64,000 bases of DNA from Sphaerisporangium sp. TRM90804 (GTDB lineage Bacteria; Actinomycetota; Actinomycetes; Streptosporangiales; Streptosporangiaceae). Of this stretch, positions 1-7,669 are shown one piece after another; the first letter of the stretch is position 1, and the number at the start of each line of letters is the position of its first letter. Where the stretch lies: NCBI RefSeq assembly GCF_029846175.1, contig NZ_JARWAC010000009.1:372001-436000 (forward strand), given 5' to 3'. The position numbers and the translations under genes were made by a program. Under the pieces are notes generated by a model. That model worked only from the letters and a program-made list of their open reading frames with translations, was not told where the DNA came from and did not search any database.

Positions 1-2
1 GC

Positions 3-803
3 TCGCTGCGCGCCGACCTCAGGACGGCCGAACGCGCCTGGGACCTCGCCCTGGCGGCCCACGAGCCGCCCTCCCCCGGCGAGCCGCACGACTCCCGGGC
101 CGGCGGCGGCGCGTCCGCACGCGGCCGGGGCGCCGGCCCGCCACCGGGGCGGGAGCCGGAGGCCGGCGGCGGCGCGGGGCCGATGCTGCCGGTGCGCGAG
201 CGGGTGCACCAGGCGCTCACCCTGCTGGGCGTGCCGTCGGCGGCCCGCATGCTCGTGGCGGTGCACGGGGCGCTGCGCGCCGGCCCGCTCAAGGGCACGC
301 AGCTCGCCAGCCTGCGCAGGGACGAGGAGCGCTCCTTCAGGTCCTCGCCGTTCGCCCGGCCGTACTACCTGTGCGCCGCGCTCACCGACCGGTTGTCCGC
401 CTCCCGGGGGCTGTTCGCCGTCAGCACCTGGCCGCTGGAGCGGCGGGTGGTCGGCCCGCTCAGCGCCCGCGTCGACTTCCTCACCTCGGCCGTGCGCGTC
501 GCCGAGCACGTCCAGCGGATCTCCGGCCCCGGGGGCGAGGCTCCCCCGGCGGCCCGGCGGCTGCTGGCGCGCATGGCCCAGAGCATCCCCGGCGCGGTCC
601 CGGCCGGTTCCGGCTTCCCGGGCGCGGAGGCGGTGGCGAGGGCGGCCAGAGCGGAGCTCGACGTGCACGCCGCCGACGACGCCGCGGCCCGCGCCGAGAT
701 CGCCCGCGCGTGCGAGCGGCTGACCGACGCCGAGCGGCTGTTCGGCGGCACGATCCTGAGCCTGGCCGCCGCGGGGCGGCCGGGCGCCGAGAGGGAGACC
801 TGA
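3..803 (+). CDS. Unknown helical protein, 5' end outside window
   Basis: The reading frame is open from the first base of the window to the TGA at 801-803, so the true start lies upstream; an internal ATG at 183 is possible but the preceding frame also reads like protein. After a Gly/Pro/Arg-rich linker (about residues 25-60 of the visible part), roughly 200 residues are mostly helical, with a segment around bases 183-350 that could be a winged-helix fold. I recognise no family. It ends one base before the nuclease ATG (TGAGATG), so it is the first visible gene of the nuclease-helicase operon and probably works with it. Confidence 0.7.
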   Translation, partial: SLRADLRTAERAWDLALAAHEPPSPGEPHDSRAGGGASARGRGAGPPPGREPEAGGGAGPMLPVRERVHQALTLLGVPSAARMLVAVHGALRAGPLKGTQLASLRRDEERSFRSSPFARPYYLCAALTDRLSASRGLFAVSTWPLERRVVGPLSARVDFLTSAVRVAEHVQRISGPGGEAPPAARRLLARMAQSIPGAVPAGSGFPGAEAVARAARAELDVHAADDAAARAEIARACERLTDAERLFGGTILSLAAAGRPGAERET

Positions 804-804
804 G

Positions 805-1914
805 ATGGACCGGCTCGACACGCTGCGCGGCCCGGTGCCGCCGCGCCCGCACGACGCGCGGGCCATCGCCGCGCTGGCCGCCAACCCCGGGTGCGAGCGC
901 CGCGCGGTGCTGGACGCCGCCGGCGTCGACAAGGACGCGACCGCGGCGCACCTGGGCTTCCCCGCGCCCTTCGGCCAGTCGGCCTTCGCCATCACGCGGG
1001 GCAACGCCTTCGAGGCGCTGGTGAAGGAGAACGGCTGCGCCGAGCTGCTGCGGCTGCTGCGCGACCTGCTCGGCCTGCCGGTCGAGAGCGCCGGGTACAC
1101 CGACCTCGGCGACATGGCCGGCGACCCGCCGGCCCACCGGCGGCACGAGCACACCCGGCGGCTCATCGACCGCTCCGCCGCCGAGGCCGACGACGACGGG
1201 ACGCTGTACGACCACCCGCTGCTGCGGCTGGAGATCGCCGGCCACACCGCCTACCTCGAACCCGACGTGGTCGCCTTCCGCCTGGGCGGCGCCTTCCACG
1301 TCGTGGAGGTCAAGTCCTTCGCCGTCGTCGACGGGCAGGCCGAGCCCGAGAAGGTCGCGGCGGCGGCCCGCCAGGCCGCCGTCTACGTGCTGGCGCTGCG
1401 CACCATGCTGGAGGAGCTCGGCCACGACCCGCTGCGGGTCTCGCACGAGATCGTGCTGGTGTGCCCGGAGAACTTCGCCAACCGGCCCGTCGCGACGCTG
1501 GTCGACGTGCGCAGGGAGCTGGCCGTCCTGCGGCGGCAGCTCGCCCGCATGACCCGCGTTGGCCGCATCGTCGACGCCCTGCCGCCCGGGCTCACGTTCG
1601 ACCTCGCGCCCGGCCCCGACGGCGCGCCCGCCCGGCCGGTGGCCGAGCTGCGCGACGCCGTTCGCCGGGTGGACGCCCGGTACGCGCCCGAGTGCCTGTC
1701 GACCTGCGACCTGTGCTTCTTCTGCCGCGACGAGGCCGCGGGCCGCGGCTCCACCGAGCTGCTCGGCCGGCAGGTCCGCGACGCGCTCGGCGGGGTGGCG
1801 ACCGTGGACGAGGCGCTCGGACTGGCCGACGGCTCCATCGCCCCGGGCGAGGGCCAGGAAGAGATCGCCCGACTCCTGCGGCTGGCCGGCCGCGTCTACG
1901 CGGAGGCCGGATGA
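805..1914 (+). CDS. PD-(D/E)XK nuclease with C-terminal cysteine cluster
   Basis: 369 residues. The catalytic signature is visible: Asp154 in a LEPD strand, then E168-V-K170, followed about 20 residues later by a QAAVY helix (Gln190), as in the RecB/Cas4-like branch of the PD-(D/E)XK fold. Four cysteines at 297, 301, 304 and 307 (CX3CX2CX2C) near the C terminus could hold an Fe-S cluster or zinc, as known for Cas4, AddB and Dna2 nucleases; Cys30 could be an extra ligand. The expected activity is metal-dependent DNA cleavage. A GGGAG site precedes the ATG. The helicase encoded downstream at 3543 is the obvious partner, making a split helicase-nuclease machine likely (inference). Confidence 0.85.
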   Translation: MDRLDTLRGPVPPRPHDARAIAALAANPGCERRAVLDAAGVDKDATAAHLGFPAPFGQSAFAITRGNAFEALVKENGCAELLRLLRDLLGLPVESAGYTDLGDMAGDPPAHRRHEHTRRLIDRSAAEADDDGTLYDHPLLRLEIAGHTAYLEPDVVAFRLGGAFHVVEVKSFAVVDGQAEPEKVAAAARQAAVYVLALRTMLEELGHDPLRVSHEIVLVCPENFANRPVATLVDVRRELAVLRRQLARMTRVGRIVDALPPGLTFDLAPGPDGAPARPVAELRDAVRRVDARYAPECLSTCDLCFFCRDEAAGRGSTELLGRQVRDALGGVATVDEALGLADGSIAPGEGQEEIARLLRLAGRVYAEAG

Positions 1915-1994
1915 GCACCCGCCCGGCCGGCCCGCGGGCGCGCCGCGCGGTGAGCGCGAAGCGCTCCGGACGGCTGCGCGCGGACGCCGCGTGA
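1911..1994 (+). CDS. Possible 27-residue coupling ORF
   Basis: A tiny ORF starting at an ATG that overlaps the nuclease stop (ATGA) and ending in a TGA that overlaps the GTG start of the next gene (GTGA). A GGAGG ribosome site lies at 1902-1906, four bases before its ATG, whereas the next gene at 1991 has no convincing site of its own. The product would be very basic (Arg/Lys/Ala rich) and resembles no known protein. It most likely serves to carry ribosomes to the next start, but a functional peptide is not excluded. Confidence 0.4.
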   Translation: MSTRPAGPRARRAVSAKRSGRLRADAA

Positions 1995-3460
1995 GCACGC
2001 TCGCGGCCCTGGCACGCCTGCGGGCGGTGCGCACGGGGACGGCGCAGCGGCTGGCCACCGTGCGCCACTGCCACCTGTCCGACCGGCCCATGGTGCTGAT
2101 CCCGCTGCGAATGGCCGGCGAGGCGGCGGCGCCGCTGGCGGTGATGGCCGGCACCGACCCGGCGCGTCCCCGGCTGCTGGTCGTCCCCCAGCCGCGCGAC
2201 CGCGACCTGCGGTTCGGCTTCGCCGCCGAGCTCGCCGGCGTCCTGCTGCCCTACATCGAGGGCATGCAGAAGGCGACCGAGACGGTCGAGCGGCGCGGCG
2301 CGGAGCCGTACGAGCGGTCGGTCGACGCCCCGCAGATCATCGTGCCGAACGCCGGCTCGGCCGCGTTCGTCCGCATGCTGGGGCGCTCCACCCGGTTCCG
2401 GCGCGCCGAGGGGCCCTACGCGGTGCACCCGTCGGTGCCGACCCTGGGCCGGTGGCTCACCTACCTCGGGCAGCGGGCGCAGCATCCCGGGTCGTCGCTG
2501 CTGCTGGCGGCCACCGAGGCGCTGTCCCTGCACTGGGCGACCGGGCAGAGCAGGCTGGAGGACGCCAACCTGGCGTCCCTGGTGGGCTGGATCGACCCGC
2601 CCGCGGGGATGAGCGGGGCGCAGGCGGCGCGGGAGGCGGAGGACCCGCTCGTCTGGCCGCCCGCCGGCCCGGCCACCGACCCCGGCTTCGACAACGAGGT
2701 GCTGGCGCCCGCGATCCGCGCCTACGAGGAGACGCGGAGCGAGCGTGCGGCCGCCCGGGTGCGCGAGGCGGTGCGCTCGCAGCTCGATCCGGTGTGGCGG
2801 CTGGTGTGGCGGGCCGTCGGCCTGCTGGAGGCCCTGCCCGCCGCGCCGGGCGTCGCGTCGCGGTGGGAGGCCGACCGCGGGTCGTTCTCCGCCTTCGCCG
2901 CCCAGCTCGCCGAGGGCGCGCCGCCGCAGCCCAAGCGGGACGGCGCGGTGGGCGCCGCCTCCCGCCTCGCCCGGATGGAGCGCGCGCGGTCCTCCTACGA
3001 CGCCCAGCGCGCCTACGACGACGCCCTGGTCATGGCCGAGTACCGCCTCACCGGCGAGGCCTTCGCCGGCACGGTCGTGGCCGCCGAGCCCGACCGCGCC
3101 GAGGGCGAGGGCCGGGGACGCAAGCTGCGTCCCCTGGTCACCGTGCGCACCGGCGACCCGGTGCGGGTGGCCCCCGGAACCAGGCTCGGCACGCCGCAGC
3201 GGCGCGGGCAGCAGGCGGAGGTGGTCTCCGTCGCCGGCGGCGAGGTCACGCTGAAGATCGTCAAGGGGATGGGCCGCGGCGCCTCGGCCACGCCCGGCGC
3301 CGTCCCGGAGGTCGGCGAGCCGGTCTGCTATGCGGCCCTGCTGGAGGAGTTCCAGCCCCCGCCCGCCCTGCCCGCCCCCGAGGACACCCCCTGGACCCAC
3401 GGCGGCCCCCCGCCGGAGAACCCGCCCGAGGCCGAGTCCTCCGAGGAGGAGTGGTCGTGA
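1991..3460 (+). CDS. Unknown protein of the nuclease-helicase operon
   Basis: 489 residues from GTG 1991, the only in-frame start after the nuclease; the frame is open further upstream but only inside the nuclease gene. I do not recognise the family. The first 300 residues are mixed alpha/beta and helical. Around residues 375-450 lies a strand-rich segment with VTVRTGDPVRVAPGT-like and GGEVTLKIVKG-like strands that looks like an SH3/KOW or OB-type barrel, which would suit nucleic-acid or partner binding. The tail is rich in Pro and Glu. It overlaps small ORFs at both ends, so its translation appears coupled to both neighbours. Likely a subunit of the same complex as the nuclease and helicase. 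Confidence 0.75.
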   Translation: MSTLAALARLRAVRTGTAQRLATVRHCHLSDRPMVLIPLRMAGEAAAPLAVMAGTDPARPRLLVVPQPRDRDLRFGFAAELAGVLLPYIEGMQKATETVERRGAEPYERSVDAPQIIVPNAGSAAFVRMLGRSTRFRRAEGPYAVHPSVPTLGRWLTYLGQRAQHPGSSLLLAATEALSLHWATGQSRLEDANLASLVGWIDPPAGMSGAQAAREAEDPLVWPPAGPATDPGFDNEVLAPAIRAYEETRSERAAARVREAVRSQLDPVWRLVWRAVGLLEALPAAPGVASRWEADRGSFSAFAAQLAEGAPPQPKRDGAVGAASRLARMERARSSYDAQRAYDDALVMAEYRLTGEAFAGTVVAAEPDRAEGEGRGRKLRPLVTVRTGDPVRVAPGTRLGTPQRRGQQAEVVSVAGGEVTLKIVKGMGRGASATPGAVPEVGEPVCYAALLEEFQPPPALPAPEDTPWTHGGPPPENPPEAESSEEEWS

Positions 3461-3546
3461 GCCCGACCATCCCCCGAGGCGTCGTCCACCGCGTCAACGG
3501 CGGGACGCGCCGCCCGGGTGGCGGCGGACGGGTGGGACGGCCGTGA
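3457..3546 (+). CDS. Possible 29-residue coupling ORF
   Basis: Second tiny ORF of the operon. Its GTG (3457) overlaps the preceding stop as GTGA, and its own TGA (3544-3546) overlaps the helicase GTG (3543) in the same way. A strong GAGGAGGAG ribosome site at 3443-3451 stands five bases before this GTG, while the helicase start has only a weak one. The peptide would be basic and Gly/Arg rich. The arrangement mirrors the ORF at 1911-1994 exactly, which argues for a shared role in translational coupling. Confidence 0.4.
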   Translation: MSPTIPRGVVHRVNGGTRRPGGGGRVGRP

Positions 3547-4856
3547 GCGCGCCCGGCGTGCCGGCGGCCGAGGAGGCGGGGGCGGTGGTGCGGGCGGTGC
3601 TGGACGATCTTCCGCGGCACCGCGGCGTCGTCGTGGACTCTCCTCCCGGCGCGGGGAAGTCGACCCTGGTGGTGCGCGCGGCGGGGCACCTGGCCGCGAC
3701 CGGCGAGCCACTGATGATCATCGCGCAGACCAACGAGCAGGTGGACGACCTGATCGTCCGGCTCGCGGCCGAGCAGCCCGGCCTGGCGATCGGCCGCCTG
3801 TCGGCGGGCGACTACTCCGCGCCGCCCCGGGTGGCGGGCAAGGCGGCCATCGCCTCCAAGCTGCCCGATCTGGGGGAACCGGCCGTGGTGCTGGCCACGG
3901 CCGACAAGTGGGCGTGGGCGGCGGGCGGCCGCACGTGGCCGTGGGCGATCGTCGACGAGGCCTACCAGATGCGCTCCGACAAGCTGCTGCGCATCGCGGG
4001 CATGTTCGAGCGGGCGCTGTTCGTGGGCGACCCGGGCCAGCTCGACCCGTTCTCCGTCGTGGACGGCGAGCGGTGGGCGGGCCTGTCGTGGGATCCGCTG
4101 CAGAGCGCCGTGGCGGTGCTGCTGCGCCACAACCCGGGGCTGCCGGTGCACCGGCTCCCGGTGTCGTGGCGGCTGCCGGCCTCGGCCGCGCCCGTGGTGT
4201 CGGCGGCCTTCTACCCGTTCACCGGCTTCCGGGCCGGAACCGGCCCCGGGGAGCGCCGCCTGCGGTTCACGGCCGGCGGGATGCGGACTGCCTACGACCG
4301 CGCGCTGGAGGAGGCGGCCGCGTCCGGCTGGGCGCTGTACGAGCTGCCCGAGCGGCACACGGTGCGCACCGACGCCGACGCGGTGCGCGCGGTGGCCGTG
4401 CTGGCGACGCGGCTGCTGCAGCTCGCGCCCGTCGCGCTGTCGGAGCGGGGCGAGCACGCGGTCGGCCCGGAGCGGGTGGCGATCGGCGCCGCCCACCGCG
4501 ACCAGGTGGCGGCCATCCTGGCCGCCGGCGTCCCCCCGGGGGTGACGGTGGACACCGCGAACCGGCTCCAGGGGCGCGAGTACGACGTCACGATCGTTCT
4601 GCACCCGCTGTCGGGGCGGCGGGACGCCACCGCCTTCCACCTGGAGTCCGGGCGGTTGTGCGTGCTGACGTCCCGGCACCGGCACGCCTGCGTCGTCGTG
4701 GCCCGCGCCGGCATCCCCGAGCTGCTCGACGCCCACCCGACGGCCGGAGGGGTCCAGCTCAACGTCCCGGTCAGGTTCCCCGACGGCTGGGAGGCCAACC
4801 AGGCCGTCCTGGCCCACCTCGCCGAGCACCGCGTCGCAGCCGCCCCCCTGAGCTGA
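3543..4856 (+). CDS. Compact SF1 helicase (AAA-type ATPase)
   Basis: 437 residues from GTG 3543. All superfamily 1 motifs are visible in order: Walker A PPGAGKST near residue 36, Walker B VDEAYQ near 140, motif III GDPGQLDP, motif IV SWRLP, motif V TANRLQGREYD and motif VI TSRHRHACVVV. It has almost no accessory domains, so it is close to a minimal Upf1/Dna2-like helicase core. Expected role: ATP-driven movement along or unwinding of nucleic acid, coupled to the nuclease at 805. It ends at a strong hairpin facing the convergent metE-like gene. Substrate and biological role (repair, recombination or defence) cannot be told from sequence. Confidence 0.85.
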   Translation: MSAPGVPAAEEAGAVVRAVLDDLPRHRGVVVDSPPGAGKSTLVVRAAGHLAATGEPLMIIAQTNEQVDDLIVRLAAEQPGLAIGRLSAGDYSAPPRVAGKAAIASKLPDLGEPAVVLATADKWAWAAGGRTWPWAIVDEAYQMRSDKLLRIAGMFERALFVGDPGQLDPFSVVDGERWAGLSWDPLQSAVAVLLRHNPGLPVHRLPVSWRLPASAAPVVSAAFYPFTGFRAGTGPGERRLRFTAGGMRTAYDRALEEAAASGWALYELPERHTVRTDADAVRAVAVLATRLLQLAPVALSERGEHAVGPERVAIGAAHRDQVAAILAAGVPPGVTVDTANRLQGREYDVTIVLHPLSGRRDATAFHLESGRLCVLTSRHRHACVVVARAGIPELLDAHPTAGGVQLNVPVRFPDGWEANQAVLAHLAEHRVAAAPLS

Positions 4857-4873
4857 CCCGCGGCCCCGGGCCG

Positions 4874-4904
4874 CCCCGCCGGGCCGGCCCGCGGCCCGGC
4901 GGGG
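4874..4904. terminator. Bidirectional hairpin terminator
   Basis: A perfect 13-bp inverted repeat (4874-4886 with 4892-4904) around a 5-base loop, in the 55-bp gap between two convergent genes. No U-run follows, as is common in high-GC actinomycetes. It probably ends transcription from both sides. Confidence 0.75.
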
Positions 4905-4911
4905 AGCCGGG

Positions 4912-6024
4912 TCAGCCCCAGATCTCCTCGGCGGTCTCCACGATCAGGCGGAGCTTGGCGAACTGCTGCTCGCGGGTGAGGGAGTTGCCCTCCACCGTGG
5001 AGGAGAAGCCGCACTGCGGCGACAGGCAGAGCTGGTCGGCGTCGACGTACTTGGCCGCCTCCTCGACCCGGCGCTTGAGGTCGTCCTTGGACTCCAGCTC
5101 GCCGCGCTTGGTGGTGACCAGGCCGAGCACGACGGCCTTGCCCTTGGGGACGAAGCGCAGCGGCTCGAAGCCACCCGAGCGCTCGTCGTCGAACTCCAGG
5201 AAGAAGCCGTCCACCGCCAACTCGGAGAACAGGGCCTCGGCCACGAAGTCGTACCCGCCCGAGGCCGCCCACGAGGAGCGGAAGTTGCCCCGGCACATGT
5301 GGGTGGTGACCGCCAGCCCCTCGGGACGGCCGGCGAGGGCGTCGTTGATCTGCCGGACGTACCGCAGGTGCAGGTTCTCGGCGTCGTCGCCGCGCCCGGC
5401 GATCTCGGCGCGCTGCTCGGGGTCGTTGAGGTAGGCCAGGCTGGTGTCGTCGAGCTGCAGGTAGGTGCAGCCAAGCGCGGCCAGGCGGCGCACCTGCTCG
5501 GCGTACGCGCTGCTGAGGTCGCTCCAGAACTCCTCCATGTCGGGGTAGACGCCCGGGTCGATGGAGGCCCGCCCGCCCCGGTAGTGGACCATGTTCGGCG
5601 AGGGGATCGTGAGCTTGGGGACCGCGGTGGTCACCTGGTCACGCAGGAACGTGAAGTCGTCGGCGAAGATCGTCTCGTCCAGGCGCACCCGGTCGTGCAC
5701 GCGCATGGCGGCGGGGGCGAACTCGATGTCCCCCTCCTCGTTGTGGAACTTGACCTTGATGCGCTCGTCGGCCTGGCCGATACCGCCGAGCCGGTAGATG
5801 AAGTCCATGTGCCAGGAGGCCCGGCGGAACTCCCCGTCGGTGGCCGATCGCAGGCCCGCCGCCTCCTGGGCGCGCACCACCTCCCGGATCGCCTGGTCCT
5901 CGATCTCGCGCAGCCGCTCGGCCGGCAGCGCCCCCTCGGCGAAGCGCCGGCGGGCGTCGGTCACCTCATCGGGGCGGAGCAGGCTGCCGACGTGGTCGGC
6001 CCGGAACGGGGGTGTGGTACGCAT
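4912..6024 (-). CDS. MetE C-terminal-like cobalamin-independent methyltransferase
   Basis: 370 residues, matching the YxjG/YxjH-type stand-alone form of the methionine synthase catalytic barrel rather than full MetE (about 750 residues). It starts RADHVGSLLRP, typical of the family. Likely zinc ligands are the His and Cys of THMCRGN and the Cys of SPQCGFSS; an LQLDD motif is also present. The family transfers a methyl group to a thiol such as homocysteine; the donor here is not certain. GGAGG lies five bases before the ATG. No SAM or B12 riboswitch is seen upstream. Confidence 0.85.
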   Translation of the reverse strand: MRTTPPFRADHVGSLLRPDEVTDARRRFAEGALPAERLREIEDQAIREVVRAQEAAGLRSATDGEFRRASWHMDFIYRLGGIGQADERIKVKFHNEEGDIEFAPAAMRVHDRVRLDETIFADDFTFLRDQVTTAVPKLTIPSPNMVHYRGGRASIDPGVYPDMEEFWSDLSSAYAEQVRRLAALGCTYLQLDDTSLAYLNDPEQRAEIAGRGDDAENLHLRYVRQINDALAGRPEGLAVTTHMCRGNFRSSWAASGGYDFVAEALFSELAVDGFFLEFDDERSGGFEPLRFVPKGKAVVLGLVTTKRGELESKDDLKRRVEEAAKYVDADQLCLSPQCGFSSTVEGNSLTREQQFAKLRLIVETAEEIWG

Positions 6025-6057
6025 GCGATCCTCCAGAAGATCGGAACGCCTACCGTC

Positions 6058-6447
6058 CTACCTCTCCCGCGAGCCCGCCGCAAGCGGGCTCCGGCCGCGC
6101 CGCCCGGGCTCGGGCACGGCGGCGGTGGCGCGAGCCGGCGCGGGTGATCCGTGCGAGACCTTCGCGGGCGTCCCGCGCGCCGGCGCGGGCGCCGGGGCGT
6201 CCGGGAGGGCGGGGGGCGTCGCGGGCACCGGCGCGGACAGCGGACCGCGTGAGCGGTCGCGGGCGGGGGGCGGGGCGGGTGAGCGGGTCTCCGGCCTGGC
6301 GTACGCGGCCGCCCTCGGCTCGGGGCTGGTGGTGGAGGCGAGCACCGCCAGGCAGATCAACGTGATCACCGAGATGCCCACCAGCGCGAGCCCCATGAGC
6401 GCCAGGACGGCCAGCAGGGTGCAGACCGTGCCGATGACCGCCATCAT
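6058..6447 (-). CDS. Small membrane-anchored Pro/Ala-rich protein
   Basis: 129 residues. A strongly hydrophobic stretch of about 35 residues at the N terminus (one long or two short membrane helices) is followed by a Pro/Ala/Arg-rich tail without recognisable domains. AAGGAGG stands seven bases before the ATG pair at 6447, which selects this frame over an overlapping one. No function can be assigned. Confidence 0.6.
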   Translation of the reverse strand: MMAVIGTVCTLLAVLALMGLALVGISVITLICLAVLASTTSPEPRAAAYARPETRSPAPPPARDRSRGPLSAPVPATPPALPDAPAPAPARGTPAKVSHGSPAPARATAAVPEPGRRGRSPLAAGSRER

Positions 6448-6613
6448 GGCGCGTCCTCCTTCGTGTCATGTCGCCGCGTGGTTCACGTGCCCGGGAGAGG
6501 CTTGATCACACCTGCGCGCCGGGTCGTCCGAGCAGGTGGAGCGCTGTTTCCCATGGGCCGGGCGGGGCTACGGAGGCCCATGGGGGCGCCCCGTGACCCG
6601 GGAGCGGGAGAGG

Positions 6614-7546
6614 TCACGAACCGGGCATGCCGTCCAGGCGGCGCAGGATGACGCCCTCGCGCAGCGCCCAGGGGCAGATCTCCAGCTCCTCCAGGTCGAA
6701 CAGGTCCATCGTGGCGTCGGCCACGATGGCCCCGGCGAGGAGCTGGGGCGCTCGGCCGGCCGACACGCCGGGCAGGGCGGCGCGGTCGGCGTTGCCCATC
6801 TTGGCCAGACGCTCGGTCCATCGTGACAGGTCGGCGCGGCGCAGCACGCGCCGGACGGACGCGCCCTCGGCGGACGGGGCCGCGCCGGCGATGCGCGCGA
6901 GCTGCCTGAAGGTCTTGGAGGTGGCCACGGCGTGGTCGGGGCGGCCGTACCTGACCACGTCGCCGACGATCCGGCCGATCCGCGCGCGCACCTCCTTGCG
7001 CAGGGCGCGGGCCTCCCTGCCGGGCGGCGGGTCGGCGGTGAACCACTCGCGGGTGAGGCGGCCGGCCCCCAGCGGCATGGACACCGCCACGTCCGGCGCC
7101 TCCTCCATGCCGGAGGCGATCTCCAGCGAGCCGCCGCCGATGTCGAGCACCAGCAGCCGTCCCGTGGACCAGCCGAACCAGCGGCGGACCGCGAGGAACG
7201 TCAGCCGGGCCTCGTCCTGCCCCGAGAGCACCTGGACGTCCACGCCGGTCGCCGACCTGGTGCGGGCCAGGATCTCCTCGCCGTTGACCGCCTCGCGGAC
7301 GGCGGAGGTGGCGAACGCCATGACGTCCTCCACCCCCTTGTCCTCGGCGATGCGCAGTGACTCCTCGATGAACCGGCGCAGCTCGTTCTCGCCCTTCTCC
7401 GACAGCCTCTCGCCGTCGTCGAGGTGCTCGGCGAGCCGCAGCTCGGCCTTGTGCGAGTACGCCGGCAGCGGCTGGGCGCCCCGGTGGGCATCGACCACGA
7501 GAAGGTGCACGGTGTTGGAGCCGATGTCCAGAACCCCTAGTCGCAT
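6614..7546 (-). CDS. Ppx/GppA family exopolyphosphatase
   Basis: 310 residues, the short actinobacterial form (Ppx1-like) consisting of the ASKHA core without the C-terminal HD domain. Visible motifs: phosphate loop 1 [11 protein letters not shown] at the N terminus, the [10 protein letters not shown] segment, phosphate loop 2 DIGGGSLEI and the MPLGAGRLT strand. The family hydrolyses terminal phosphate from polyphosphate or pppGpp; which is preferred here cannot be told. No ribosome site precedes the ATG, and a -10 element sits so close that the mRNA may be leaderless. Confidence 0.9.
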   Translation of the reverse strand: MRLGVLDIGSNTVHLLVVDAHRGAQPLPAYSHKAELRLAEHLDDGERLSEKGENELRRFIEESLRIAEDKGVEDVMAFATSAVREAVNGEEILARTRSATGVDVQVLSGQDEARLTFLAVRRWFGWSTGRLLVLDIGGGSLEIASGMEEAPDVAVSMPLGAGRLTREWFTADPPPGREARALRKEVRARIGRIVGDVVRYGRPDHAVATSKTFRQLARIAGAAPSAEGASVRRVLRRADLSRWTERLAKMGNADRAALPGVSAGRAPQLLAGAIVADATMDLFDLEELEICPWALREGVILRRLDGMPGS

Positions 7547-7552
7547 GTGCCG

Positions 7553-7558
7553 ACGCTA
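7553..7558 (-). promoter_or_regulatory. -10 element implying leaderless ppx mRNA
   Basis: TAGCGT on the minus strand lies six bases upstream of the ppx ATG, so transcription would start at or next to the A of the start codon. The lack of a ribosome site agrees. No convincing -35 box is seen. Confidence 0.35.
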
Positions 7559-7669
7559 CTACCTGGAGGGGGTTCGACCGGAATGATCCCGCCCCGAGCG
7601 CCGTCCTCGGCCGGCCGAACGGCGCGATGAGTGGGGCGCTCGCGGACGGGATCCTTCGCCGTCCCGCGG

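Noticed and set aside
6050-6469. An alternative 139-codon frame over the small membrane protein
   Set aside because: The overlapping frame at 6058-6447 has a strong ribosome site and a clear membrane segment; this one is Arg/His/Gly-rich.
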